Assembly: GCF_003584015.1 (NCBI RefSeq)
Contig: NZ_QXFM01000144.1
Span: forward strand, 56,935-120,934
Length of the DNA: 64,000 nt
Reading direction: 5' to 3'
DNA from: Aurantiacibacter xanthus
GTDB taxonomy: Bacteria; Pseudomonadota; Alphaproteobacteria; Sphingomonadales; Sphingomonadaceae
The position numbers and the translations under genes were made by a program. Below are positions 46,936 to 55,037 of this stretch, piece by piece (the stretch's first letter is position 1; each line of letters starts with the position of its first letter). The notes under the pieces were generated by a model. The model worked only from the letters and a program-made list of their open reading frames with translations. It did not search any database and was not told where the DNA came from.

Positions 46936-48237
46936 ATGTGGTCCACGGGCTGGAAAGCTGTTGCGCTGCTGGCGACGGTCCAGACTCTGGCCTTCTTCCA
47001 TCGCACGCTCGCCACGCTCTTTGCCGAGCCGATCCGCCTCGAATTCGGCGTTAGCGACACCCTGATCGGCCTTTTTATCGGAGCCGCCTTTTCGGTCAGC
47101 TACGTTGTCGCTGCCCTGCCGCTGGGGCATGTTGCCGACCATGGAGACCGCTTTCGCCTGCTCGGTGTGCTGGTTGCCTGCTGGAGCGTGCTCACGAGCC
47201 TTGCCGCCGCGGCCTCCAGCTTTGCCGCGCTGTTGCTGCTGCGCATTGGCACGGCAGGCGCGATATCGGGGATCACCCCATCAGCGGGCTCGCTCCTTGC
47301 CGAACGCTACCCCGGCCCCAGGCTTGCCAGGCCGATGGGTATCTATGCCAGCGGAATCTATTTCGGTGTCGGCAGTTCGATGCTGATTGGCGGCGCACTG
47401 GCCGCCTGGTTCGATCCCTTTGCCAGCTTCGCGCTTGGCCCGCTGCCGCCCTTGAGCGGATGGAAGATCATCTATCTGCTGGCAGGGCTTCCCGGTCTGC
47501 TGCTTGCCGCGGTGCTGCTGCGCCAGACCGATACCGGTCGCAGCGACAGCCGCACCGCCCCACGCAAGCCGATGCAACCGGTGTTTGCTTTTCTGTTCGC
47601 GCGCCCCGCGAACTACCTGAGGGTGATGCTGGCGATGACCATGCTGGTGTTCGTGGCGACGGCCGTGGGCGCATGGCTCCCGGCAATGTTGCTGCGCAAG
47701 CACGGCTGGACCATCGATGACATCGGCCTGTGGTCGGGGGCGATTACCATTGCGGCCGGTTTGCTGGGCACGCTGGGCAGCGGTTTTCTGGTCGAGCAGA
47801 TCGCCCGCTTCACCGGCGCTGCGAAACCGCAAGTCGTGCTGCTGATGGCGGCAGCGGTGGCCTCGGCCCCGCTGGCCATTGCGCTGCCGCTGGTGTCGTC
47901 GCCATTTGTCTGCCTGGCGCTGTTCTTCTTTCGCTCGCTGCTGGGCGGCATCGTCGTCTCGGTGGGCTACGCGATCCTGCTCAACCTTGCGCCCACGCCG
48001 CAGCGGGCGCGGCTGGCGGCGGTGGCGGGCATCACGCTCAACCTCATCGGCGGAGCGCTGGCCCCGATTGCCGTGGCGCTGGCAACCGACTTCCTGTTCG
48101 CCGATCCCGGCAAACTGCCGCTGTCGCTGGCGATCGTGAACGCCTGCGGATCGGCTGCCGCGCTGGCGATCCTGCTAACGGGCGCAAGAGCTCTGCTCTC
48201 GCCCGACAGCCGGCCCGCCAACCAGCCGCTGGCCTGA
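46936..48237 (+). CDS. MFS transporter of the sulfatase island
   Basis: A 433-aa, 12-TM protein. The N-terminus has VALLATVQTLAFFHRTLATL, then FSVSYVVAALPLGHVADHGD (the MFS A-motif region). ISGITPSAGSLLAERYPGP is typical of the spinster/ACS-like group, as in the transporter at 17016. It starts at 46936 after GAGAGGAAA and ends one base before the convergent sulfatase gene's stop. Presumed role: import of the desulfated product, or of the sulfated substrate, across the inner membrane. Confidence 0.88.
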   Translation: MWSTGWKAVALLATVQTLAFFHRTLATLFAEPIRLEFGVSDTLIGLFIGAAFSVSYVVAALPLGHVADHGDRFRLLGVLVACWSVLTSLAAAASSFAALLLLRIGTAGAISGITPSAGSLLAERYPGPRLARPMGIYASGIYFGVGSSMLIGGALAAWFDPFASFALGPLPPLSGWKIIYLLAGLPGLLLAAVLLRQTDTGRSDSRTAPRKPMQPVFAFLFARPANYLRVMLAMTMLVFVATAVGAWLPAMLLRKHGWTIDDIGLWSGAITIAAGLLGTLGSGFLVEQIARFTGAAKPQVVLLMAAAVASAPLAIALPLVSSPFVCLALFFFRSLLGGIVVSVGYAILLNLAPTPQRARLAAVAGITLNLIGGALAPIAVALATDFLFADPGKLPLSLAIVNACGSAAALAILLTGARALLSPDSRPANQPLA

Positions 48238-49647
48238 TCAGTCGGCCCTGTTGCCGGGCGACGCATCGCAGCCGACCACAACCGGATCGCCGCCTGCAAC
48301 CTTGGGCTCCTCGCCCGCGCACCAGGGGAAGCGGGCCGGGTTCAGCGGCACCTTGTCCGCTTCGAGGATCGCCTGAAACCGCGCCAGTCGTTCGCGGTCG
48401 GCCTCGGTCAGCGTCGCGCGGTCCAGCTCGGTTTCCTCGCCCACCGACAGATCGAGCGCGACATAGCGGCCGTCTTCATAGAGCTTGCGCTCCAGATCGA
48501 ACACGAAGCGGGTCGACGGCCAGCGCCAGACCGGTGCGTAGTGCTGGAAGATCGTGTCGCGCGCAGCTTCGGCGCGGCCCTGCGCGACCGCCAGCTGGCT
48601 GACGCCGTCGACATCGGCGGCGACAGGCAGCGCCGCTGCCTCGGCAATCGTTGGCAGGACATCGGAGAAGTCGAACATGGCGCTGCGCCGCTGGCCCGCC
48701 GGGATATGGCCCGGCCAGCGCATCATCAGCGGCACATGGGTTCCGGTCAGCGTGGGCTGGCCCTTGCCGCCGCGCACCCGCTCGCCGTTGCGCTGCGAGT
48801 AAATGCGCCGGTTGGTGCCGTTGTCGGCGGTGAACACGATCAGCGTGTTGTCGGTCAGGTTCAGCGCATCGAGCCGGTCGAGCAGACGCCCGACCATGCG
48901 GTCCATATAGCGCATCATCGAACCGAAGCGCTGCTGCTCATCCCCGCCGACCCGCTCTGCCGGGGTGGTGACGAACGGATCGTGCACCAGCACCATCGGG
49001 TAGTAGAGGAAGAACGGCCCGTCCGCGTGCTGGTCGAGGAAGGACAGCGCATAGTCGCTCAGGAAGTCGGGGCCGAACCCATCCTCATGGATGATCCAGC
49101 TACCATCCTGCCAGTGCGTGGCGCCCCAGTAGCGCGAGCCCTTCTGCGGCCCGGCCTCCAGTTGCCACAGCAGCGACTGGCCAAAGCCCGCTTGCGTGGG
49201 CGTGATGCCGGTACGCCCGTCATAGCCGTTGCCGCTCAGTTGCCACTTGCCCACCATGCCGGTGGCATAGCCCGCTTCGCTGAACACATTGCCGAAGGTG
49301 CGCTGGTCCGCCCCGAGATAGCCGAAGGCCTCGTAGTTATGCGCGTTCTCCTTGCCCGTCATCAGCCGGGTGCGGCTGGGCGAGCACAGCGGCGTCGCGA
49401 AGGCATGATCGAAGGTCACGCCCTCGCGTGCGAGACGCTCGATATTGGGCGTGTCGTGCTCGCCGCCGTAGGCGCGGAAGGCCTCCACACCGACATCGTC
49501 GGCGAGGATCACGATCACATTGGGCCGTTCGGCGGGAGCGCCGTCCTGTGCGCTGGCCAGCGTCGGCGACACGGTGACCACCGCCGCCAGCATGGCCAGC
49601 GCCGTCTTGCGCAGCTTTCCGAAAGTGCTCGGGGCAGGAGTGGTCAT
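48238..49647 (-). CDS. Sulfatase (arylsulfatase-A-like)
   Basis: A 469-aa exported sulfatase. The signal peptide is LRKTALAMLAAVVTVSPTLASA. The metal site is VIVILADDVG and the formylglycine motif CSPSR has Cys88 (ATPLCSPSRTRLMTG). VGKWQLSGNG and TLIVFTADNGTNR complete the S1 core. Substrate class is uncertain. ATG at 49647 overlaps the previous stop (TGATG); a GTG three bases upstream (49650) is also possible. It is third in the LacI-sulfatase-sulfatase gene run. Confidence 0.91.
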   Translation of the reverse strand: MTTPAPSTFGKLRKTALAMLAAVVTVSPTLASAQDGAPAERPNVIVILADDVGVEAFRAYGGEHDTPNIERLAREGVTFDHAFATPLCSPSRTRLMTGKENAHNYEAFGYLGADQRTFGNVFSEAGYATGMVGKWQLSGNGYDGRTGITPTQAGFGQSLLWQLEAGPQKGSRYWGATHWQDGSWIIHEDGFGPDFLSDYALSFLDQHADGPFFLYYPMVLVHDPFVTTPAERVGGDEQQRFGSMMRYMDRMVGRLLDRLDALNLTDNTLIVFTADNGTNRRIYSQRNGERVRGGKGQPTLTGTHVPLMMRWPGHIPAGQRRSAMFDFSDVLPTIAEAAALPVAADVDGVSQLAVAQGRAEAARDTIFQHYAPVWRWPSTRFVFDLERKLYEDGRYVALDLSVGEETELDRATLTEADRERLARFQAILEADKVPLNPARFPWCAGEEPKVAGGDPVVVGCDASPGNRAD

Positions 49648-51365
49648 CACTCTTCCAGAGCCTCGCTTGCGCTTTCCACGGTATTGTTACCGGTGCCCAG
49701 CACTGGAAGCGCGACCAGCGGTTCGCCGCGTTCATGCGCTTCCAGCTTGGCCGGGCTGTCGGGGAAGATGTCGTCCAGGCGGTCAGCACGGTTGGGCTCG
49801 ACATACCAGCTGTCAGGGAAGTCGGCGGCGCGGGTTCCGCCTTCCATCCGGCGCACGCTGCCGCGCGAATAGCGCCGGGTGTAAGGAATCACATGGCGTC
49901 CGTCGGCATCGGTCAGTTGATCGAACAGCGCCTGCCGCAGGGTGACCTTGGCGTCGAGATAGGCGGGATCGTCGATGAGGTTGTGCATCTCCTCGGGGTC
50001 GTCCGCGAGGTTATACAGTTCCTCGGTGTCGTAGATGCCGTAGTACTGAATGTACTTCAGGTTATCCCGCACGATGGCGAAGGTGCCCGGAGTCATCGGG
50101 AAGGTCCATTCCCAGTAGTACTCGTAGACGAAGTCGTCGGGATGCCATTGCTCGGGCGAAATCTCCCCGCTCATCAACGGCCAGGCGTTGTGCCCTTCGA
50201 ACTGCGGCGGCAGATCGACACCCGCCAGCGACAGGAAGGTCGGCGCGAAGTCGAGGTTGCGAATGCGGCCCGGATTGACAGCCCCCGCCGGAACCGAGCC
50301 CGGTGCATAGACCAGCATCGGCACCTGCACCGAAGGCTGATAGGCGTTGCGCTTGTCGATCAGGCCGTGGTCGCCGATCAGATAGCCGTTGTCGGAGGTG
50401 AAGACGACCAGCGTATCGTCTTCCAGATCGTTCTCTTCGAGATAGGCGAGGATGCGCGCCACGCTGTCGTCAACTGCGGACAGGGTCGAATAGTAGTAGC
50501 GCAGGTATTCCTGCATCGACATGTTCGAATTGTAGAAGAAGTCGAGCCCGTGCCAGCTGTTGCGCTGGTTGTAGACCCACATCGGCTTGCCCTCGTTGTT
50601 CTCGGGCGTGTTGGCCGAGCTGGCGGGCAGGTCGAAGGTCACATTGTCATACTGCCCGGCATAGCGCGGCGGCGGCAGCGGATCGGAATGGACCGCCTTA
50701 TGGCTGAGATAGAGCATGAACGGCTTGTCCGGATCGCGCTCGCTTTCCAGCCAGTTCATTGCATAGTCGGTCAGCTCGTCGGTGATGTAGCCGCGCTGCG
50801 GCACCTCGACACCGTCGACATTGAAATTGGTTTCGCGCCCGGGACGGGCGTCGGGATTGGGATAGTACTCACCCTGCCCCTTGAAGCTCACCCACTTGTC
50901 GAACCCGGCGCGCGGCGCGTCGGTGGTCGCGCCCATGTGCCACTTGCCGATAAAGGCCGTGCTGTATCCGGCCTGCTGCAGATAGGCGGGGAAGAAGGTC
51001 AGCCCCTCTTCGCTTGAATCGGTGTTGTCAACGATGCCGTGGTTGCGCGCCGTCATCCCGGTGAGGATCGTTGCCCGGCTCGGGCTGCACAGCGAGGACG
51101 TCACCAGCGTATTCGGCATATAGGTGCCGCCGCGCGCGAGCCGGTCGATGGCGGGCGTGTGCAGCTGCGGCTGCAGAAAGCCCATGCCGTCGTAGCGCAG
51201 ATCGTCGATCAGGATGAAGACGATGTTGCGCGGCTTGTGTTCCTGCACCGATGCAGATGCGGGCTGGACGGGCTCTGCCGGCTGAGCCGCGAGCGGATAG
51301 CTGCAAACGCTTGTCAGGAGTGCGACCCCTGCGAGAAGGGCCTTGGCTGTCGGGGCGAAATTCAT
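49647..51365 (-). CDS. Sulfatase (N-acetylglucosamine-6-sulfatase-like)
   Basis: A 572-aa exported sulfatase. The signal peptide is LLAGVALLTSVCSYPLAAQ. The active site includes VFILIDDLRYDGMGF and Cys93 in SSLCSPSRATILTGM. FIGKWHMG and LVVFTSDNGYLIGDHGLIDK are metal/sulfate-binding parts. Its arrangement is closest to GlcNAc-6-sulfatase/related mucin or heparan sulfatases, but exact specificity is not readable. It lies 37 bp downstream of the lacI-type gene and overlaps the next sulfatase gene, so the three form one operon. Confidence 0.92.
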   Translation of the reverse strand: MNFAPTAKALLAGVALLTSVCSYPLAAQPAEPVQPASASVQEHKPRNIVFILIDDLRYDGMGFLQPQLHTPAIDRLARGGTYMPNTLVTSSLCSPSRATILTGMTARNHGIVDNTDSSEEGLTFFPAYLQQAGYSTAFIGKWHMGATTDAPRAGFDKWVSFKGQGEYYPNPDARPGRETNFNVDGVEVPQRGYITDELTDYAMNWLESERDPDKPFMLYLSHKAVHSDPLPPPRYAGQYDNVTFDLPASSANTPENNEGKPMWVYNQRNSWHGLDFFYNSNMSMQEYLRYYYSTLSAVDDSVARILAYLEENDLEDDTLVVFTSDNGYLIGDHGLIDKRNAYQPSVQVPMLVYAPGSVPAGAVNPGRIRNLDFAPTFLSLAGVDLPPQFEGHNAWPLMSGEISPEQWHPDDFVYEYYWEWTFPMTPGTFAIVRDNLKYIQYYGIYDTEELYNLADDPEEMHNLIDDPAYLDAKVTLRQALFDQLTDADGRHVIPYTRRYSRGSVRRMEGGTRAADFPDSWYVEPNRADRLDDIFPDSPAKLEAHERGEPLVALPVLGTGNNTVESASEALEE

Positions 51366-51402
51366 GACGTTCTCTTCACTCTTCAGAATGTGGCGGCGGA
51401 GT

Positions 51403-52452
51403 TCAGATCGCCGCGAAGGAGGCGCGCTCGATCAGGCGATAGGGATGATTGACCACCTTGCCCTCGGCCACGTCGCGCAGGGCTACGGCATTAATCAGTT
51501 CGGTTGCTGCGTCGCGACTGATCTCGATGGTCGGCTGCCGCACCGTGGTGAGGCGCGGGAAACACTGCGAGGCAACGGCCAGATCACCGAAACCGATCAC
51601 GCTGAGATCGTCCGGAATGGCAAGGCCAATGCTGGTGGCATAGGCGATGATCCCGGCGGCCATCTCATCGTTGGCGGCGAAAATCGCGGTCGGTCGCCAG
51701 GTGCTGTGCTCGCCGAGGAATTGCTCGGCTGCGGCCCAGCCGCTGTCGAAGGTAAAATCGCCCGGCAGATCGTGCAGTTCGACAGCAGGCTCGCCGCCAA
51801 GCCTGCCCGAGAAGCTCTGCCAGCGCAGATCGTGCGAGCCGTGGTTGGGCGGGCCGGCGACATAGCCGACCTTGCGATGGTTATGCCGCAGGATGAACTC
51901 GGCCACCTCGATCCCGGCAGCATGGTTGTCGAACCCGATCGAAATGGTCCGCTCGTGCGCCTTGCCGGGGTTTATCCGCACACAAGGCATACCCTTGTTG
52001 ATGAGGTGATCGACCAGCCACAGCCGATCACAAAGCGGGGGGACGAGCACGAGCCCGTCAAGCGCCATATCATCCAGCAGCGCGTCGATAGCTTCGGCGC
52101 CGGCGTCGATCTGGTCGTTCGTGATGGGTTCGATCAGCAGGTGATAGCCTGCCCGGCTGCACGACTGAAGCAGACCCGTGATGACATCGGTTATGTATGT
52201 GGGAATGGAGCGCCCCGAACCCGGCTCGATGTATCCTGTCAGCGGTCCGAGGATCAGGCCGATCGTATAAGACTTGCCGCCGCGCAAAAGGCTCGCCGCG
52301 CGGTTGGGCTTGTAGCCGAGCGCTGTCATCGACGTCTCGACCTTGTCGCGCAGATCTTCTCCGACGCTGGGATTCTTGTTGATCACGCGCGAGACGGTCT
52401 TGAAGGAAACGCCTGCGTGCTTCGCAATATCCTTGATCGTGACTTTCGCCAT
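51403..52452 (-). CDS. LacI-family regulator of the sulfatase island
   Basis: A 349-aa LacI/GalR repressor. The N-terminal HTH is VTIKDIAKHAGVSFKTVSRV followed by the hinge (RAASLLRGGKSYTIGLILG). A periplasmic-binding-protein-like effector domain has PTAIFAANDEMAAGII and LSVIGFGDLAVASQ. It shares its promoter with the divergent sulfatase gene at 52585, where GACAACGTTGTC lies between the two starts. The same palindrome precedes the sulfatase at 45329 and the TBDR at 62651, so it is the obvious island-wide and autoregulatory repressor. The inducer is probably a sugar released from the substrate. Confidence 0.93.
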   Translation of the reverse strand: MAKVTIKDIAKHAGVSFKTVSRVINKNPSVGEDLRDKVETSMTALGYKPNRAASLLRGGKSYTIGLILGPLTGYIEPGSGRSIPTYITDVITGLLQSCSRAGYHLLIEPITNDQIDAGAEAIDALLDDMALDGLVLVPPLCDRLWLVDHLINKGMPCVRINPGKAHERTISIGFDNHAAGIEVAEFILRHNHRKVGYVAGPPNHGSHDLRWQSFSGRLGGEPAVELHDLPGDFTFDSGWAAAEQFLGEHSTWRPTAIFAANDEMAAGIIAYATSIGLAIPDDLSVIGFGDLAVASQCFPRLTTVRQPTIEISRDAATELINAVALRDVAEGKVVNHPYRLIERASFAAI

Positions 52453-52509
52453 CGTCTAACCTCATCCCGCTGCGGATCGCCGCTCTGAAAGACATGTGTA
52501 TTGACGAGA

Positions 52510-52521
52510 GACAACGTTGTC
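52510..52521. promoter_or_regulatory. LacI operator in the divergent promoter
   Basis: The palindrome GACAACGTTGTC (extended as AGACAACGTTGTCT) lies 58 bp from the regulator start and 64 bp from the sulfatase start, so one site can control both directions. Confidence 0.85.
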
Positions 52522-52584
52522 TATAGCCGATCTGGCAAAAGTAATCACCGCAATCGCGGACTGGCATACAAACGGGAGGGCATC

Positions 52585-53991
52585 ATGGCAGGTATCGGAA
52601 AAATGCTGCAGGCTTGTCGCTGTGGCAAGCCTGCGATCGCTCTGGCAGCGATGCTGCTGCCGTTGGTTCCCTCGGCCTTCACCGCCTCTGCCGAGGAGGT
52701 GCCGCCAGCACCGCGCCCCAACTTTGTCGTGATCTTCGTCGACGACATGGGCTGGGGCGACCTGTCCTCGTTCGGGGCCGAATATATCGACACGCCCAAC
52801 ATCGATTCCATCGGCCAGGACGGGCTGGTCATGCCGCAGTTCTACGCCGGATCGAACGTGTGTTCGCCCAGCCGCGCCGCGCTGCTGACGGGCCGTTATG
52901 CACCGCGTTCGGGTATGCAGTTCGTGACCCGCCCGCACTCCGACTGGGGCCTGCCGGGCGAGGAAGTGACCATTGCCGAGATGCTGCGCGATGCTGGCTA
53001 TGCCACCGGCATGGTCGGCAAGTGGCACCTTGGCCATCGGCTCGAATTCTGGCCCACCGAGCAGGGTTTCGACAGTTTCCTCGGCGTGCCCTACTCCAAC
53101 GATCAGGAGCCCTTCAGCCTCTATCGCGGCACCGAGATCGTGCAGCGCGAGATCGACCAGACCACGCTCGAAGACACCTACGCGACCGAAGCCGAGCGCT
53201 TTATCGCAGAGCATGCCGACGAACCGTTCTTTTTCTATTACGCCAGCAACTTCCCGCATCGCCCGCTGTTCTTCCCGCCCGAAAACACCGGGCGCAGCGG
53301 CCCTGCGGGCGACTATGGCGACACCGTGGAGACGATCGACGATTCGGTCGGCCGCATCCTCGCCGCGCTCGACGCACACGGCCTGCGCGAAAACACTGTG
53401 GTGGTGTTCACCAGCGATAACGGCCCGTGGTTTCAGGGCAGCAACGGCCCGTTCAAGGGGCACAAGGGCGACACCAACGAGGGCGGCTATCGCGTGCCGT
53501 TCCTGCTGCGCTGGCCCGCCGGGGTAAAGCCCGGCACGCACAACAACCAGATGAGCATGGCCATCGACCTTCTGCCCAGTTTCGCGCGGCTGGCCGGTGC
53601 CGAGGTTCCGCAAGATCGCGTGATCGACGGGCTGGACGTCACCGCCATGTGGACCTCGGGCGCGCCCTCTCCGCACGAAACGCTCTATTTCATCAACAAC
53701 AACGGCCTCGCCGCCGTACGCGGCCCGCGCTTCAAGCTGCTGCTCAGCGAATACTATCGCGCCTCGCTGATCGACTTCCAGCGCTACACCGCGCCCAAGC
53801 TGTTCGACATGGATGCCGACCCGGAGGAACGCTACGATGTCGCCAACCGCTACCCCGAAGAATATGCGCGGTTGATCGCGCTGGCCGATCAGATGAGCGC
53901 CGAGATCGCGCCGATGGCGGTCGACCGGGGCGGCATCTATCCCGAAGACCCGACGCTGCCGCTCGGTCCGGTCCTCGAAGAAGACAGGTAA
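52585..53991 (+). CDS. Sulfatase (arylsulfatase/GALNS-like)
   Basis: A 468-aa exported sulfatase. ATG at 52585 has GGGAGGG. The signal peptide is AIALAAMLLPLVPSAFTASA. FVVIFVDDMGWGDLSSFG is the classic metal-binding start, the formylglycine motif has Cys93 (NVCSPSRAALLTGRYAPR), and VGKWHLGHR and VVVFTSDNGPWF follow. This set is typical of arylsulfatase A/N-acetylgalactosamine-6-sulfatase relatives. It heads the plus-strand operon sulfatase-FGE-GH3-MFS. The FGE gene begins only 6 bp later, so the sulfatase and its activator are made together. Confidence 0.93.
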   Translation: MAGIGKMLQACRCGKPAIALAAMLLPLVPSAFTASAEEVPPAPRPNFVVIFVDDMGWGDLSSFGAEYIDTPNIDSIGQDGLVMPQFYAGSNVCSPSRAALLTGRYAPRSGMQFVTRPHSDWGLPGEEVTIAEMLRDAGYATGMVGKWHLGHRLEFWPTEQGFDSFLGVPYSNDQEPFSLYRGTEIVQREIDQTTLEDTYATEAERFIAEHADEPFFFYYASNFPHRPLFFPPENTGRSGPAGDYGDTVETIDDSVGRILAALDAHGLRENTVVVFTSDNGPWFQGSNGPFKGHKGDTNEGGYRVPFLLRWPAGVKPGTHNNQMSMAIDLLPSFARLAGAEVPQDRVIDGLDVTAMWTSGAPSPHETLYFINNNGLAAVRGPRFKLLLSEYYRASLIDFQRYTAPKLFDMDADPEERYDVANRYPEEYARLIALADQMSAEIAPMAVDRGGIYPEDPTLPLGPVLEEDR

Positions 53992-53997
53992 AGAGCC

Positions 53998-55002
53998 ATG
54001 CGCGCCAGAACCTTCACCGCCTTCGCCCTGCTTGCCTCCTGCGCCGCGCTTGCCGCTTGCGGGGGCGAACAGGGATCGTCCTCGGCCACCGCGCCAGTCG
54101 CCCGCAGCTGCCCCAGGCTCGACGACACACCCGTGCGCATTGAAGGCGGCACTTTCGCCATGGGCCAGACCGAGTTCTACGCCGAGGAAGGCCCGGTGCG
54201 CGAGACGACGGTCGACGGGTTCTGGATCGACCCGCATGAGGTCACCAACCGCCAGTTCGCCGAATTCGTCAAGGCAACGGACTATGTGACCGTGGCGGAA
54301 AAGCCGGTCGATCCAGCCGTTTTCAACGTGCCCGAAGAGACGATCCCGGCCGAACTGCTGCTGCCCGGCTCGGCCGTCTTCACCCCCCCCGAGCGACCTT
54401 CGAACAACTATGCCGACTGGTGGACCTATACCCCCGGCGCCAACTGGAAAAAGCCCTATGGCCCCGATGGCGCCGAAGCCCAGCCCGATGAGCCGGTCGT
54501 CCACCTCGCCTGGGACGACATGGAGGCCTATGCCAGGTGGAAGGGCGGACGCATGCCGACCGAGGCGGAATGGGAATTTGCCGCCAAGGCCGGACAGCCA
54601 GCCTCCACCGAGCAACCCGAAGAGGCCAACAGCTGGCAAGGCGTGTTCCCCACGGTCAATCAGGAGACAGACGGGTTCAAGGACATCGCCCCGGTCGGCT
54701 GCTATGCGCCCAATGCCAATGGGCTTTACGACATGGTGGGCAATGTGTGGGAGGTCACGTCCGACCTGTTCCGCCCCGGCCACGATCCCGCCGATACCGA
54801 CAACCCGCGCGGCCCGTCGGAAAATCAGGCTTACGATCCCTATAACCCTGGTTTCACCAGCCGGGTGATGAAGGGCGGCAGTTATCTGTGCGCCCCGAAC
54901 TACTGCAAGCGCTACCGCCCCGCCGCAAGGCAGGGCCGCGATCCCGGCATGGGCGCGAGCAACGTGGGCTTCCGCCTCGCTTACGACACGCCTCCGGCCT
55001 GA
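53998..55002 (+). CDS. Formylglycine-generating enzyme family lipoprotein
   Basis: A 334-aa SUMF1/FGE-family protein that converts the sulfatase Cys to formylglycine. It begins with a lipoprotein signal (AALAACGG, lipobox LAAC), so it should act on the periplasmic side. Family blocks are FWIDPHEVTNRQFAEFVK, DEPVVHLAWDDMEAYARW, KGGRMPTEAEWEFAAKAG, MVGNVWEV and VMKGGSYLC. The two active-site cysteines are present as Cys298 and Cys303 (YLCAPNYCKRY), with the same spacing as human Cys336/Cys341. All five sulfatases here carry CxPSR, its target motif. Confidence 0.92.
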   Translation: MRARTFTAFALLASCAALAACGGEQGSSSATAPVARSCPRLDDTPVRIEGGTFAMGQTEFYAEEGPVRETTVDGFWIDPHEVTNRQFAEFVKATDYVTVAEKPVDPAVFNVPEETIPAELLLPGSAVFTPPERPSNNYADWWTYTPGANWKKPYGPDGAEAQPDEPVVHLAWDDMEAYARWKGGRMPTEAEWEFAAKAGQPASTEQPEEANSWQGVFPTVNQETDGFKDIAPVGCYAPNANGLYDMVGNVWEVTSDLFRPGHDPADTDNPRGPSENQAYDPYNPGFTSRVMKGGSYLCAPNYCKRYRPAARQGRDPGMGASNVGFRLAYDTPPA

Positions 55003-55037
55003 CCCGATACCCCGCCTTTAGGACTTAGGACCCTCAG

